DNA of 64,000 bases from Lamellibrachia columna (GCA_963662155.1 OY759262.1:59851010-59915009); one strand, 5' to 3'; numbered from the stretch's first letter, positions 34,930-50,366 are shown. Numbers and translations: made by a program. The notes: generated by a model not told the origin, from the sequence alone.

Positions 34930-37590
34930 GCATATCGCCAAAGACCCCTAATATCGCTCACGATACCGCTCATCCAGCTGTCATTCCTAATGATCCAGGA
35001 CCAGGTCCATGCCAACTCAAGCTTCCATGTGGAACTTGCGGGAAGGCCTCGTCTTCCCCCAGAAAATCATGTCGCACTGCAACAAAATGTAAACAGAAAC
35101 CTCTTCGACTGTTGAATGTTAACTGCCAGTCGATACTTAACAAAAGAAAGGAACTGGATCACCTGGACAGCACAAAGACAGATATTGTTGTTGGCACAGA
35201 GTCCTGGCTCACTCCTGACATCAAGTATCGTGAAGTTTTCCCTCCAGATTTCACAGTTTATAGAAAAACCAGAGATAGGGCAAGGGCATGGAATCTTCAT
35301 AGCAGTTAGTTCAAGAGAGAAAGGCCTAGATACAGAGTGCGAGATCCTCTGGATCAAACTGAACATCGCATCCAGCAAGAGCTTGTACATCGGCACATAT
35401 TATAGGCCTAATGCTACAGATGAACTAAGTCTCAACTCACTTGCACATTCATTAGCTAAACTACCTCATGACAACTGCCACGTATGGCTAGCTGGTGATA
35501 TGAACCTCCTATGTCTGGAGTGGCCATCAGCTCAACTGACTTGATGGACTCAAAAATATATTGACACCACCTAAGAGACCCTGACCGCTAGTGACCTTTG
35601 GAACAAACTTAAAGCAAAGTGAAGCAATAGAGTGCCATATCCCCACAGGAATGCCTCAAACCAGGATAGACCCCAATGGATAAATAATAAAATGAAGACA
35701 CTAATGAAAGCCAAGGATCGACTATTTAAGAAACAAAGAAGGGATCAAAGAAATCCAAATATCTCAGAACTAAATTACAGACCCTGAAAAGCACTATTAG
35801 GAAAGAAACCAGAACAGCCTATTGCACATACGTTGAATTAGTAATCATGTCAAACCTGGATGACTCCAACAGAAATGGCAACAAGAAACTATGGTCTTTC
35901 ATCAAACACAGACAAACGGATTCAGTGGGCATCGCACCTCTTGGAAAAATGGAATCTTGAAAGACACCCCCATGGACAAAGCCAGGATCCTTAATGCACA
36001 GTTCAGCTCTGTGTTCACCAACAATAGCCCCTTAAATCCACCCCCACAGGAAGACCCAATACCACAGTATCCCTGGATTTCCCAAATTAATATCACCACA
36101 GAAGGCATTCAAAAACTTCTGGAAAATCTAAACCCTAACAAAGCTATGGGACCAGACAGGCTTCACCCCAGGTTCACCCCAGTTGCTATTCTGCAAATAA
36201 TTTTTTTAAATCCCTTGAAAATGGTGAAGTACCAGACAACTGGAAGCGAGCAAATATGGCACCAATTTTTAAGAAAGGAGAATGATAATACCCATCAAAT
36301 TACCACCCAGTTTCACTCATGTTTGTGCAACAAACTAATGGAACACATAATCTCAAAACACCTACTAAACCACCTCGAAGCCAACATCATTCTCTTCGAC
36401 AAACTGCATGGATTTCGTAAAAAGCACTCGACCGATACACAGCTGCTAGCGTTCACACAAGACATCTTGGCCAATCTAAGCAGTGGGATGCAAACTGATG
36501 TTATCAATATAAATTATATAATACTTATCATGGATTTCGCTAAAGCATTCGACAAAGTACCACACCAGAAACTAATTCAGAAACTTGAGAAATTGGAATC
36601 ACTGGTCCTATAAACACTTGGGTTGAGAAATTCTTAAAGGATAGAAAACGGCATGTGAAGGTCGACTGGGCTCCGGTTATCAGTGGAGTCCCCCAAGGTT
36701 CAGTGATCGCCCCCATTGTTTTTCTAACCTACCTAGTAGCCTCGAATCAACTGTCCGACTTTTTGTTGATGACACTATTAGCTACATGATCCAACGGTAC
36801 TGACTTCAACAAGATCTAGACAAATTGGCCATGTGGGAAGAAACATGGCAAATGGAGTTCCATCCCAGAAATATATAATATCCTCCACATAACAAGATCC
36901 CGTAACCCCAAATACAAACAATATACTTTTCATGTCCACATTCTTGTAAAGGACAAAGTGAAATATCTTGGTCGTAAATAAAACACTGTCCTGGAATGAC
37001 TATATTGATGGTGTCACAAAAAAAGCAAATGCATCCTTAGCTTTAATCTCAAAGTTGGCCAGGAAAAAATAAAAAAACAGTGGTTATTTCACTTTATTTA
37101 GACCACAATTAGAGTATGCCACATGGCACCCATACATTAAAAAATACGAAAACAAAATAGAGATGGTCCAAAGACGTTATGTTTGTAACAATTACAGAAG
37201 CCAATGTCAGGCATAGTCACCTTGGACATTATCCCCCAACTTATGCCCCCCTGTGATACCCTCTCAACACATGCATTCCGAAGCTTTTCAAATTCCCCTA
37301 ATCATGAGGAAATTCATCCAGTACAGCTTCTTACCCCGCACAAGAACCAACTGAAACAACCTGTCAGCCAACACAGCTGCAGCGCCAAGTTTGGAGATCT
37401 TCAGACAGAGGATCTCCAGCTTGCAACATTAATACATATTGCATTTTTCATGCTATCAACTTTTCCTCTCCTTGCAGTTCTACACACAATTTTCTCTTTC
37501 TTCCAAATATTTTATTACTTTCTTTTACAGCACTTTAGGATGTGTGCACACACACACCGAGTCTATAAGCCTTGGAGAGAGTTTTGACTC
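34930..37590 (+). mobile_element. Non-LTR retrotransposon with endonuclease and reverse transcriptase (decayed)
   Basis: A cysteine-rich lead-in (PCGTCGKASSSPRKSC, about 35,025-35,072) runs in frame into the endonuclease: LLNVNCQSILNKRKELDHL, DIVVGTESWL, then after a frameshift SLYIGTYYRPNATDELS and VWLAGDMNLLCLEW. RT blocks follow: LNPNKAMGPDRLHPR (about 36,130-36,170), [33 protein letters not shown] (about 36,525-36,575), ISGVPQGSV (about 36,680-36,705), a damaged VDDT, and RPQLEYATWHPY with VQRRYV near 37,105-37,185. The order and motifs fit a CR1/Rex-like clade. Several frameshifts and stops make it inactive. Confidence 0.9.
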
Positions 37591-38433
37591 GTACCCGGCG
37601 GAAGAAGATCAATCGTCTCACGAAAGGCACCATTATTATCCTGTGAAGCTCCGCTACAGCTATGTTCTCTTGGTGTGCAGGCACTACGGATCATACCACA
37701 GTCACAGCCCTGGTATGTGACCAAAACAGAGGTAAGTTTAATGTATGTAATGAATGTAAGTGAACATTAGAGTCAGGCAGCACGAAGTCAACGAAATTAG
37801 ATCCCGAGAAGTGTAAATTTACATTGTAAAGCAGTATAAGAACACATTTACCAGTTTGAGCAGTGACCACTGGTCCAAACTATCTCGTAGAGATGTGGCA
37901 GATGAAGATATTCCTATAATTAGGCACGACTTACACTTACAAGTAATGTACATTTGTAAGGATACTGATAAGCTTTTTTATAATTCACCCATATGGGTCA
38001 TTCAGTGTCAATTCAACCAATTTTCAGGGAATTTTAAAAGTTTGTCTCAGAATTTTTTTTAATTTTAACCAATGAATAAGTAACTATGCCAGAACACTTC
38101 TGCAAAAGACCTAAGCATTTATATGCAAACTGTGTCTGTAGCACCCTATGCTGCATATATAGACAAACTGGTGCAGATTACCTATGCTAAATTCAAGAAT
38201 GACAGGGCAAAGGACAATAGGTATAATGGGTGCACGAAAATGGAAAATAAAAAAAAAATTCTGAGAACGATTTCAAAGTCTGTATTTAATTGTGTTGCGT
38301 TACAGTATGCCACCATATGTCGAGTTGCTATACTTTCAGAATAATTCAGCATTAAACTTTAACATTTCTATATTTTACAAATTTCAGCATCCAAAATGAA
38401 AATGTTACGTTAGCACTGATATTTGCTGGTTTT
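37591..38433. other. Unrecognised AT-rich spacer
   Basis: No exon or repeat recognised. Confidence 0.5.
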
Positions 38434-38965
38434 GTGACATTATTTAGTTAGGTAGATATAATACTGATATGTACCGGAATCACAGTAACCAGACGATATG
38501 TTCTGCTTTCACGGTGAACGCATATAGCTGGTTCGAACATTGTAGCACACGTGGTAGTTACTATGGAAACATCGTCAGCATTTCTTAGAAATCAATGGGA
38601 TTTCAAAAAAGACTGTTTTTTTAAAGATGGATTGGTGAATTATGACATTAGTGCCGAGTGACTTTTTGAGGTGTTGACGTTTAGTTCAGTATATCCTGTT
38701 ATAAAAAAAATTAACAAATCAACTGACATGCTAGCCGTCCCAGCTACCTTAAGCTGTCATTATATTAGGTAATGTCAGTCACTCATACTTGGAAACATTT
38801 TTGCTGTACTGTTTTTTATCAACAAATTTCCAAGGAATCATCAGATGTATTTGTCATCACCAGATATCTAATGCATGAGAAAGTCACTTCATATTCAATG
38901 GTAAGTTTGTGGAGAATGTTGCAACATGACATTCAGGTGACGTCACATGGTATTGTTGTTGGCAG

Positions 38966-39074
38966 AGCATGATTCCTGGTCTGGGCAGTGACTTCATGAC
39001 CAAATTCAATGAGCAGGAGTCAATGGCATGACTGAAGAAACTCATGACCTCTATGGACAGCATGACAGATTCCA
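38966..39074 (+). pseudogene. SRP54: SRP54 M-domain exon, copy A, with premature TGA
   Basis: Bounded by TTGGCAG and GTAAGG splice sites, 109 nt, ending in phase 1. Reads [21 protein letters not shown], then TGA, then LKKLMTSMDSMTDS. It matches the M-domain segment of eukaryotic SRP54 (family form [23 protein letters not shown]). The stop replaces the Arg codon that is CGA in copy B, a C-to-T change at a CpG. In SRP54 the M domain binds 7S RNA and signal peptides. Exons upstream of it on this strand are not found. Confidence 0.9.
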
Positions 39075-39761
39075 GTAAGGCTTGTGTGATGCCGTTAAGG
39101 CAGAGATGTCACTGTATGGTATGGTATGATACAGGATAAAGAGGTCATGCCTCAGTTACACTTCCTGGTGTGTTACAGATGAATGTAGGACACAGTAATT
39201 TTAGATGTGAAATTAAAAAAAAAAAATATATCTGACATAACTGCATTTGAGCAGGCAAATTGCCAAATTTGCTAGTAGAACCTGTTGACAGTGTAACTGT
39301 GGATTTTTAGATGATTTTATTAGGCGGAAGGATTTTTGGCAATTTCTTTTTACAAGGCACATGTGCGTAGTAATTCATGCAGGCATTGGTAAACATTGGT
39401 GCGTATGGCACGTGGCATTTTAAAAGGATTAGAAATATGGAATTTTGACTAAACTCGATCAGCATGTCAGTGAGATGATGACAACGACAGGTAAGAAGTT
39501 TCAGAATTTTTGATGGTCACGTTTTCTTATAATCGTAAAAACTTTAAAAATGGCCACCAATGGGAAACGTAACAGTTGGCTGAACCCTAAAATCACATAA
39601 GACAAAATACCTCCAAGATATCATCTTCATATAAATCGTTAAGCTTTATTGAAAGTGTCACATTTTATGGTGGCACCAAGTCCGTTTCTAATGCGGCACA
39701 ACTTATTATTGTAAGATGACAATAATCAACATATTTGCACACAGTGTTATTCACCCCATAG

Positions 39762-40049
<288 letters not shown>

Positions 40050-40372
40050 TAGTTACTACAATTTAATATATATACAGGGTGCCCAGTGCATTCCTATATT
40101 TATCTGTATTTTAATTGCAATTCCTATGTTTTTCTATATTTAAAAAATCCTACATTTTCCTAATAATTATGGAGATTTGGGTGCAATTCATCATGACAAA
40201 ATAATTTTTGCCGTTAAATTTTTACAAGTCGATGACCACTTATGGATGGGATCTGATTTTGGTACGGTGTGTATTTCAGCAGCTGTCCTATGTGTTAATT
40301 AATTATATTGCCTGGCATATTAATTGCCGAGAAATGATGTCGCTGGTCACGATGCTGCTGAATCAATTGCAG

Positions 40373-40459
40373 TTGGAGACATGGCAAAGAATGTCAACCC
40401 AACACAGATGACAAAGTTGATGGCAAAGATGATGGACCCAAGAGTACTGCAGCAAATGG
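40373..40459 (+). pseudogene. SRP54: SRP54 C-terminal M-domain exon, copy A
   Basis: Acceptor TTGCAG and a weaker donor ATGG|GTTCAT bound 87 nt in phase 1-1: [20 protein letters not shown] followed by MDPRVLQQM. It matches the SRP54 block GGDMSKNV...[10 protein letters not shown], with about three residues fewer in the linker. Internally open, but it follows two damaged exons. In copy B most of this exon is deleted and only its last 25 or so bases remain (about 44,272-44,292). Confidence 0.9.
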
Positions 40460-40470
40460 GTTCATATTGT

Positions 40471-40979
40471 TAATACACTTAGCTGTATCATAATACACTT
40501 AGCTTAATCAGAAATTCAGTCCAGATCACAAAATTCTGCTACACCACCGTGAATGAATTAAGCAAAAGTTGAATGACAGCCTAAAGTGGCAGTGTATTTC
40601 TGCTACAAACCCTTCACCAATCGTAATTCTTAATCGCATGTAGTTGCCTACATGTAAGATGTGTTCATGTGCCAAATTGTAGCTTAGTAAGTGTTGTAAT
40701 TTTTCTGAAATAATAAATTGATCATCATTTCCTCGTTATTAATGATAACAGAAATGTTGATGGATACACGTACCATGCTTGAAATGTGACGATTTTCATT
40801 GGCCTTTTATGTGTTGTTGACAAAACAGTGACCATTTGTAATATTATTGACATGTTCCCTTTAATTTGCTGCCATAATGGAATCTGTAACGTGTTGTCGT
40901 CTATGGCAGGGCATGTTTACGATCATTTTGATTGGCCCTTTATCCGGCGGGTTCACCAAGTCAGGGTCACAGGCCATTT
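40471..40979. other. Spacer between duplication copies
   Basis: No M-domain continuation (the GMAGLQ.MMRQ segment of the family) recognised here. No transposon end recognised. Confidence 0.5.
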
Positions 40980-41502
40980 CCTTTATTTAGTTAGGTAGAT
41001 ATAATATTGATGTGTACCGGAATCACGGTAACCAAATGTTATGTTCCGCTTTCACGGTGAATGAATATAGCTGGTTCGAACATCGTAGCGCATGCGATCG
41101 TTACTATGGAAACATTTTCAGCATTTCTTAGAAATCACTGGGATTTCCAACAACACTGTTTTTTTAAGATGGGTTGGTGAAATATGATGTTAGTGCCGGG
41201 TGATTTTTTGTGGTGTTTAGTTCAGTATATCGTAGCATGTTATGAAAAAAAATGACAAAATCAACTGACATGCTAGCCGTCCCAAGTACCTTAAGCTGTC
41301 ATATTGGGTAATGTCAATCACTCATACTTTGAAAATTTTTGCTGTACTGTTTTTTATCAACTAATTTCCAAGAAGTCATCAGATGTATTTGTCATCACCA
41401 AATATCTAATGCATGAGAAAGTTACTTCATATTCAATGGTAAGTTTTTTGAGAATGTTGCAACATATGACATTCAGGTGACGTCACATGGTATTGTTGTT
41501 GA

Positions 41503-41625
<123 letters not shown>

Positions 41626-41647
41626 TGATGCCGTTAAGGCTGAGATG

Positions 41648-42651
41648 CAGGGCTGGGTCCAATTACACAAAATTATATCAATTACAATTACATTACATTT
41701 TTTATTACAATTAGTCAAAAATTTCCAAATCAATTAGAATTACACTGTTTCAATTACAATTACATTATGCAGAACCAAATATATTCAGCATTTGTTAATT
41801 ATGCATTTTTGCGCGTTTTGCTGAATTTCAATATTTTTTACACAATTGATAAACAAATATAATGGTAATGTTTGTACATTTTGTTGAATTGTGACTTTGA
41901 ATTATACTAAATAAAAAGATAGCCGTTTAAAACATAATCCTACAGGACATATTCCAATGCAGACATTTATCCGTGCGCATTTCTTAAATTTTTATTTGGA
42001 AAATACTAATAATAGGGTTTGATGTATTTACTTTGAGGTTGTAGCTCCTGCTCTAAGCTGACATTCTTAATTGGTCTGCCCTTTGCTTTGTGTGAATTTG
42101 GAATGGGAAGAGAGGCCATATAAACGGTCCTTGCCACCTGACCTGTCTCCAACCCACCACAACACAAGGGGTGTAATTGGCTTGCTAACTCTGCAATGTT
42201 TCACTGAGCTGATATTTTCTGAAGCAATATCAGGCTACAGGTCTTTCCATGTTGTTTGAATACCAGCTTAGCCTTTGTCTCACAATGTCTGTGCATTGTT
42301 TATTGCATCCTGGCTGTTACCAACTTATTGAAAAGGCTAATTGCTAAGGCTACCCAGCACTAGCACCATGGACTAGTACCCACCAGACAGTGAATACTGT
42401 GACTTAAATATAAATATATAAGCAGGTGTTATTATTAGTCTTGATTTTCAACTCATGTGAGACTTAAATTATATTTTTATTGACAGTTTGTTCAGATAGT
42501 TTGTGATATGAAACGTACTGTAATTGAAATAAATTTTCAATTATACAAAATATAACAATTACAATTACAGCAACATTTTGAAACCATAATTAATTACAAT
42601 GACGCAATTTTGCTGTAATCAATTACAATTACATAATTGGACCCAGCCCTG
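41648..42651. mobile_element. hAT-like non-autonomous transposon with perfect 8-bp target duplication
   Basis: Left end CAGGGCTGGGTCCAATTA is the complement of right end TAATTGGACCCAGCCCTG. Flanks are CTGAGATG at 41,640-41,647 and 42,652-42,659. The uninterrupted site is present in copy A (GGCAGAGATGTCACTG, about 39,095). The subterminal parts are rich in AATTACAATTACA. About 1.0 kb, no transposase frame. Confidence 0.92.
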
Positions 42652-43193
42652 CTGAGATGTCACTGTATGGTATGGTGTGATGCAGGATAAAAAGGTCATG
42701 CCCCAGTTACAATACCTGGTGTGTTACAAATTTGCTAGTAGAACCTGTTGACAGTGTAACTGTGGATTTTTAGATGATTTTATTAGGCGGAAGGATTTTT
42801 GGCAATTTTTTTGCCACAAGGCGCATGTACATAGTAATTCATGCAAAAATTGGTAAACATTGATGCGTATGCACGTGCAGGCATTTTAAAAGGATTAGAA
42901 ATATGGAATTTTTACTAACATTTTTACTAAATTCAATCAGCATGTCAGTGATATTATGACAACGACAGGTAAGAAGTTTCAGAATTTTTTATGGTCACGT
43001 TTTCTTATAATCATGCAAAACGTTAACATGGCCACCAATGGAATACGTAACAGTTGGCTGAACCCTAAAATCACATAAGACAAAATACCTCCAAGATATA
43101 GTCTTTGTATAAATCGTTAAGCTTGATTGAAAGTGTCACATTTTTGTGGCATCAAGTCTGTTTCTAATGTGGCACAACTTGTTATTGTAAGAT

Positions 43194-43226
43194 GACAACC
43201 CGTCAGACAGGGCATACAGCGCAGGT
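43194..43226 (+). pseudogene. SRP54: SRP54 M-domain exon, copy B, left remnant
   Basis: CCCGTCAGACAGGGC and the following bases match the middle of the copy-A exon at 39,795-39,820. The acceptor and first part of the exon are deleted, and the Mutator-like element interrupts the rest. Confidence 0.75.
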
Positions 43227-43235
43227 GCCCAAGGG

Positions 43236-44185
<950 letters not shown>

Positions 44186-44310
44186 TAGTTACTACAATTT
44201 AATATAAATACAGGGTGCCCAGTGCATTCCTATTTTTTTCTGTATTTTATTGCAATTCCTATGTTTACCCAAGAGTACTGCAGCAAATGGGTGCATATTG
44301 TTAATACATT

Positions 44311-44981
44311 TAGCTGTATCATAAATTCATTATTCATAATCACTTTATTGCTGTTCTTGTGTATTGATTCAGTGCCACTGACCTGTAGAATGTTCATTAC
44401 AGTTGGGTTGTCTAGTGGGATGTTTTCAAATTTAATTTAATTCTTTATTTCCAAATGAAAATAATAACGCACATGTTTAAAAGGTTGGGATGCCTATCTT
44501 AAACAGATAAGAATCTTGTTTGTTTGAGCAGACATAGGTTTATACAGTAGTTAGACCAGACATCATGCCATCTGGGCTGGAAATGGGTGTCTCGTGAAAA
44601 GACTCATGGAGTATTTGTTTAAAAAGTATGTATTGAGATATAATCCTCACATGACAAGAACTGATTGTGTATTGTGATCTGGACAGCTTGGTAGACCTGT
44701 CACAGTCTATATCTACAACTGACAAACTGTTTTGATGGAGATTGTGAAATATTGCTGTTGCAAGAACAGCCTAGCCACTGCTAAGTACTGGTGACAGTTT
44801 AGAATCCACTCGGTGCAACGGTGCTGCCACCTGCTACTCCCCATGTTAACATCATAGGCACATAGTTCATACGTTTATCACACACATTGCAAGCTGGTTT
44901 ACTCAGAAATTTAATTAATTAATTTATATTTACCTGAAGCTAACTTGTTTACTTAAAGAATTTGTGAATTTAATTTAATGC
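44311..44981. other. Unrecognised spacer
   Basis: AT-rich; no exon recognised. Confidence 0.5.
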
Positions 44982-45996
44982 AATACTTTATGAATTAATT
45001 GTAATTTATGAACTTTTCAGATTAATTACCACATGGTTTGTCACGCTATGGAAGCTAATATCCATAGCGTGAACCTTTCTCATGGAAAGACTGCTTTTGT
45101 GGTTTTATTTATCCCCCCACATTTTGTACTTTTCAAACATTTTGCAGATTTCACAAGTGTTGCTGTGAAATATTTGTTTTGAAACTTGTTAATGAATTGA
45201 TACGAAATAGTACATTACAGATAACACATTCTAGTTCATATTTTGTCTTCTGATATGATTTCTCTGTTGCTCAGCAGTGGTGCCACAGTAAGCAGAATCT
45301 ACAGCAATTTATATTAGTCAGCTGATACGCAGCTAGTTTGGAGCTTCGAATATCATTAAAATACTCAAATTCATAGAAATTTTGTTGTGAAAAGTACTTC
45401 TAAATTAATAGTGTTTGACTTCCTGTTTTATTCTGTATTGCTGTAAAATATTTATCATTACAAATTATGGGAATTTTATGGACTAATAAAGCATCCGTTA
45501 CGTTTCACTTTCAAATATGAAGGTTTGTTGGTTAGTACTTATATACAGAAAAACTAGCATGTTTTAATTCATCACTAAATTGTGTATTTTATAAAATATT
45601 AAGAAGTGAAAGATCACGATAATAACATGTTTTACTGGATGTTATTTTACCCATCTGAGATGTTATAAATAATAATAAATTCAGTATTATGATTCCTGTA
45701 AAACTGTAATTTGGTTCACCAATGAAAATTCAACCTAATAAGGGAACAGGACACTTGAAAAAAATTGGGCCATGGAAAAATGTCAAGGAATATGTTCTTA
45801 TAAGCGTACACCAAAATTTTTTCTCTAGACAATAAGGTAACTGCTTAGCACTAGTGGTGTCATTTGGTGACTAGCATTGAACAACTGAAAAGTAGTGCCA
45901 ACTGTTTAACACCAGAGGGCAACACTTTTCACTTGTTCCACATTAGTTAGATTACAATAATTATGGATACTGCTGATTGAAAAAGAGGGTATATGC

Positions 45997-46315
45997 TAGT
46001 GCCCTGCACGGGCCTATAATTTGAGCCCAAGCCCGGCCTGCAATTAGCAGTTAGAATCCAGGCCCGCAAAAATTGTCAAGCTCTGCCCAGGCACGCAAAC
46101 TAGAATTTAGGCCTAGCCTAGGCCTGGCCCAGACCGTTAATATTTGGCCCAGGCCCGGCCCAGCCCGCACATTTCAGGCCCAGTCTATACTTGCAGGCCA
46201 AAGACGGGTAAGCCTGCGGCCCACAAGTCGGCGGCACACTAAATAAAAAACCTATTATACTAAAATTTAAACACAAATAAACTGTAATACATACGTATTG
46301 TTTTATTAAATAACA
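45997..46315. mobile_element. Truncated copy of the 49.4-kb hAT-like element
   Basis: Starts TAGTGCCCTGCACGGGCC after ATATGC and matches about the first 300 bp of 49,398-50,366 (GGCCCAGGCCCGGCC-rich part, then TACGTATTGTTTTATTAAAT). At about 46,315 it jumps directly into block Y, so the right half and the following post-X segment were deleted. Confidence 0.82.
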
Positions 46316-48114
46316 TAATCAATTAGCAGTCATAACTTCACACTTCATAGAGTGAACACTGCCTGATTTGTCTGGTTTCTGATGGACATACATTTATTAC
46401 TTAAAGGTCCTTCCTTAATAAAAAAATGTTTTAAACCTATCTAGCATCCACAGCATGGTAGCTCGTTTGTACATGTGTGTTATTTAGTTTTGATGAAATC
46501 ATCGGGAAACTATTAAATTAATTTTGAATGGATCTTGTTATAATTATGTGAAAAAGTTTTTTTTAGGCACTCTTATCAAACAGACTACTCATAATACTAT
46601 TCACACACTTCAGATTTGAACATAAATGAACCTGATTCACGATGGGCTAAATGAACTGAGGAGGTAGTTTTGGTCAAACTAAAAGTATTTATTTTGATGT
46701 AGAAGCAGCAGCCTAACTGTCCGTTTTGATGATGCATGAAGATTGTCATTTCATAAATATACCCATCTCAGTTGTTATGAATGTTACCTTCTCAGACAGT
46801 CGGCATGGGGAGTGAACTGGTTATGTTAACCTCTATATTCCTCAGTGTAGCATGAAATGTTTTCTAATATTCACAACACTGTTGACTTCTGTTTTATGCC
46901 CATACTGTGAGCAGGTTTGTCTATATTACAGATTTGAACCAGTAGTCATCTTATGTTATGGATGTATTGAATAAACTGGTATATGTTCTTCATATTTAAG
47001 ATAATATAGCTGTTTCCTGCAATACTTTATGAATTAATTGTAATTTAATTTACCTCTCGTTTTCATGAAAAGACTGCTTGTGTGGTTTTAATATATCCCC
47101 CCGCTTTTTGTACTTTTCAAATATTTTGCAGATTTCACAGTTGTTGCTGTGAAATATTTGTTTTGAAACTTGTTAACGAATTGGTACGAAATAGCACATT
47201 ACAGATAACACATCCTAGTTCATATTTTGTCTTCTGGTATGATTTCTATGTTGCTCAGCAGTGGTGCCACAGTAAGCAGAATCTACAGCAATTTACATTA
47301 GTCAGCTGATACGCAGCTGGTTGGGGGCTTTGAATATCATTAAAATACTAAAATTCATGGAATTTTTGTTTTGAAAAGTACATCTAAATTAATAGTGTTT
47401 GACTTCCTGTTTTACTCTGTATTGGTGTAAAATATTGATCATTACAAATCACGGGAATTTTATGGACTAATAAAGCATCCGTTACGTTTCACTTTCAAAT
47501 ATGAAGATTTGTTGGTTAGTACTTATATACAGAAAAACTAGCATGTTTTAATTCATCACTAAATTGTGTATTTTATAAAATATTAAGAAGTGAAAGATCA
47601 CGATAATAACATGTTTTACTGGATGTTATTTTACCCATCTGAGATGTTATAAATAGTAATAAATTCAGTATTATGATTCCTGTAAAAATGTAATTTGGTT
47701 CACCAATGAAAATTCAACCTAATAAGGGAACAGGACACTTGAAAAAAATTGGGCCATGGAAAAATGTCAAGGAATATGTTCTTATAAGCGTACACCAAAA
47801 TTGATTTCTCTAGACTAAGGTAACTGCTTAGCACTAGTGGTGTCATTTGGTGACTAGCATAGAACAACTGAAAAGTGGTGCCAACTGTTTAACACCAGAT
47901 GGCAACACTTGTCACTTGTTCCACATTAGTTAGATTACAATAATTGTGGATCCTGCTGATTGAAAAAGGGGGTGTATGCTAATTAGGGCATGTACAATTA
48001 ATAGGTTGAATACAGAACTAATAAATCCAGTATTACAAGTCCCATAAAACTGTCATTTGGTTAATCAATGAAAACATGAATGTGTTACCATGGTGACGGC
48101 TTTGTCTGTTGCAG

Positions 48115-48139
48115 GGGCAACATGTTCGGAGGCAGTTAG
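48115..48139 (+). pseudogene. Possible SRP54 terminal exon, copy 1
   Basis: CTGTTGCAG is followed by GGGCAACATGTTCGGAGGCA and GTTAG, which in phase 1 reads GNMFGGS then stop. SRP54 proteins end in a short Gly/Met-rich tail containing GNM, so this could be the last exon of the plus-strand half. The match is only seven residues, so it is a suggestion. Confidence 0.25.
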
Positions 48140-48417
48140 TTGAAGGTGGGATCAGGTGGAAAGATGGGCAACACCGTTGTAAGAACTTAGGACATTGTAT
48201 TATTGTAAACTATTAAATTAATTTTAACTGGATCTTGTCAAAATTCTGCAAAAAGGAGCAGGCACTCTTATCAAACGGAGCAAATGTGGTCCGGATCTTA
48301 TCAAACGGACTGCTCATAATACTATTCACACACTTCAGATTTGAACAACAACAAATCTGATTCACGATGGAGGTAGTTTTAGTAAAACTAAAAGTATTTA
48401 TGTAGAAGCAGTCCGTT

Positions 48418-48678
48418 TTGATGATGCATGAAGATTGTAATTTTATAAATATGCCAATCTCTGTTCCAGTTGTTATGAATGTTACCATCTCAGACAGTTG
48501 GCACGGGGAGTGCACTGGTTATGTTAACCTCTATATTCCTCAGTGTAGCATGAAATGTTTTCTTCTAATATTTGCAACTCTGTTGACTCTTTCTATTTTA
48601 AGCCCATACTGTGAGCAGGTTTGTATATATTACAAGTTTAAATCAGTAGCCATCTTATGTTATGGATGGATCGATTAA
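48418..48678 (+). other. Open frame in block Y, copy 2, unknown
   Basis: An 86-codon frame, also open at 51,000-51,269 (89 codons) but broken by TGA in the 46.7-kb copy (GGGGAGTGAACTGG). It reads HEDCNFINMPISVPVVMNV, IPQCSMKCFLL and ends CYGWID. Cysteine-rich, with a hydrophobic stretch. I know no such family. It may be a chance frame kept open in recent duplicates. Confidence 0.2.
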
Positions 48679-49397
48679 ACAGGTATATGTTCTTCATATT
48701 TAAAATAATATAGCTGTTTCCTGTAAGGCATTCACAGGTGTAATATAAAGTAGGAAATTTTGCCTGAACAGTTCAAAATGTTGCATGTACATGGGCATGT
48801 AATTAAATTTAAAACATCAATAAACGTTGTGATGATTTAAGTGTTTAAATTTTTCAAGCGATGGAGTGCACGACCCAAACCATTGGGGGGAGATGTGGCA
48901 AGAGGTGGGAGGTTGGTCCTAAAAAATGGTGGGAGATTTACCTAAAAAATAGGTGGGAGGTGCGACAGGTGGGAAAATGACCCCACAAACAGATGGGAGG
49001 TTGGCCCCCAAGAAAGGTAGGAAATGGGAGGTTGAGAGCCCTGCTACACCCACCTCACTAGTAAAAGTAAACACCAGGTGGGGCGGTCATTGAGCATTAG
49101 TATAAATGTCCCCTATACTGCTCTATTGTTTGATTAATGGCAGGTGAGAGCTGCACGCTGTGTTGTTGTTAATGTACACACACACAAACCACTATCTCTA
49201 TATAGCAAGATCGGTAGTTCACACACATCAATTGATATTGGTTTAAACCAGAACGTTTTAGCAAAAGTAACCTGAGCTAGAACAACTGAAAAGTGGTGCC
49301 AACTGTTTAACACCAGATGGCACCACTTTTCATTTGTTCCACATTAGTTAGATTACAATAATTATGGATACTGCTGATTGAAAAAGAGGGTATATGC

Positions 49398-50366
49398 TAG
49401 TGCCCTGCACGGGCCTATAATTTGAGCCCAAGCAATTAGCAGTTAGAATCCAGGCCCACAAAAATTGTCAAGCCAGGCCCAATCTAGAACTTAGGCCCAG
49501 GCCTAGCCCAGGCCATTAATGTTTGGCCCAGGCCCAGCCCGGCCCGCACGTTTCAGGCCCGGGCTATACCTGCAGGCCAAAGACAGGTAAGCCTGCGGCC
49601 CACAAGCCGGCAGCCCACTAAATTTAGAAAAAATAAACCTATTATACTAAAATTGAAACACAACTAAACTGTAATACATACGTATTGTTTTATTAAATAA
49701 CATAAAAAAATAATATATGAACATTGTATAATGTCTGCTGTCCATAGTGTGCTGGACGAGTTCTGGAAATCAAAGGGTGATAAGTTGATGGTTAATCATC
49801 GCTTGATTGTCTCTGCAAATTTGTCTTAAAATAAACATTTGGGGCTGGCTGCTTCCAGCCAAGTGAACTTAAGTGGCCTGGTATGGGACCATTATATCTA
49901 TACAGAAGGCTACATTCATGTCAAAAATATGCATATGTAACATCTGTATTCTGTATGTACTATGTAGTAGTAATATGTACTGTGTAATTTGTGTTCTGTG
50001 GATGCAATACTATGCATTGCTATCATATGAAATGTCTCTGTTAAAAGAATGCACATTATTAAAATTATACCATTGGAAGTCCCATTGTTGAAAAGAAGCT
50101 AAACAACATTCCAATATATAAAGCACTAGTGTCATTCATAATTCCATGCAAGGTCTCAATTTGCAACTATGTAATACTAAAAAATAATTTTAAACATTCA
50201 TTAAACGGATATACAATTTATAATCAGTTTTTATTAAAATTAATAATCTGGGTTTCGTATTAATATTTTTATTAGGTCCAATGTGCTTAATAATTTTTTA
50301 GGCCCGGCCTTGGCCCGCAAAATGTAGGCCCAGCCCGGACCAAAGCCCGACCTGTGCAGGGCACTA
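49398..50366. mobile_element. hAT-like non-autonomous element with 8-bp target duplication
   Basis: Left end TAGTGCCCTGCAC and right end GTGCAGGGCACTA are perfect 13-bp inverted termini. Flanks are GTATATGC (49,390-49,397) and GTGTATGC (50,367-50,374). The unoccupied site GTGTATGC exists in block X copy 2 (47,972-47,979). The subterminal 200 bp are unusually GC-rich (repeated GGCCCAGGCC, GCCCGGCCC) at both ends, inverted relative to each other. No transposase frame. Confidence 0.9.

Noticed and set aside
35902..36108. Minus-strand ORF opposite the retrotransposon
   Set aside because: Shadow of the plus-strand reverse transcriptase frame.
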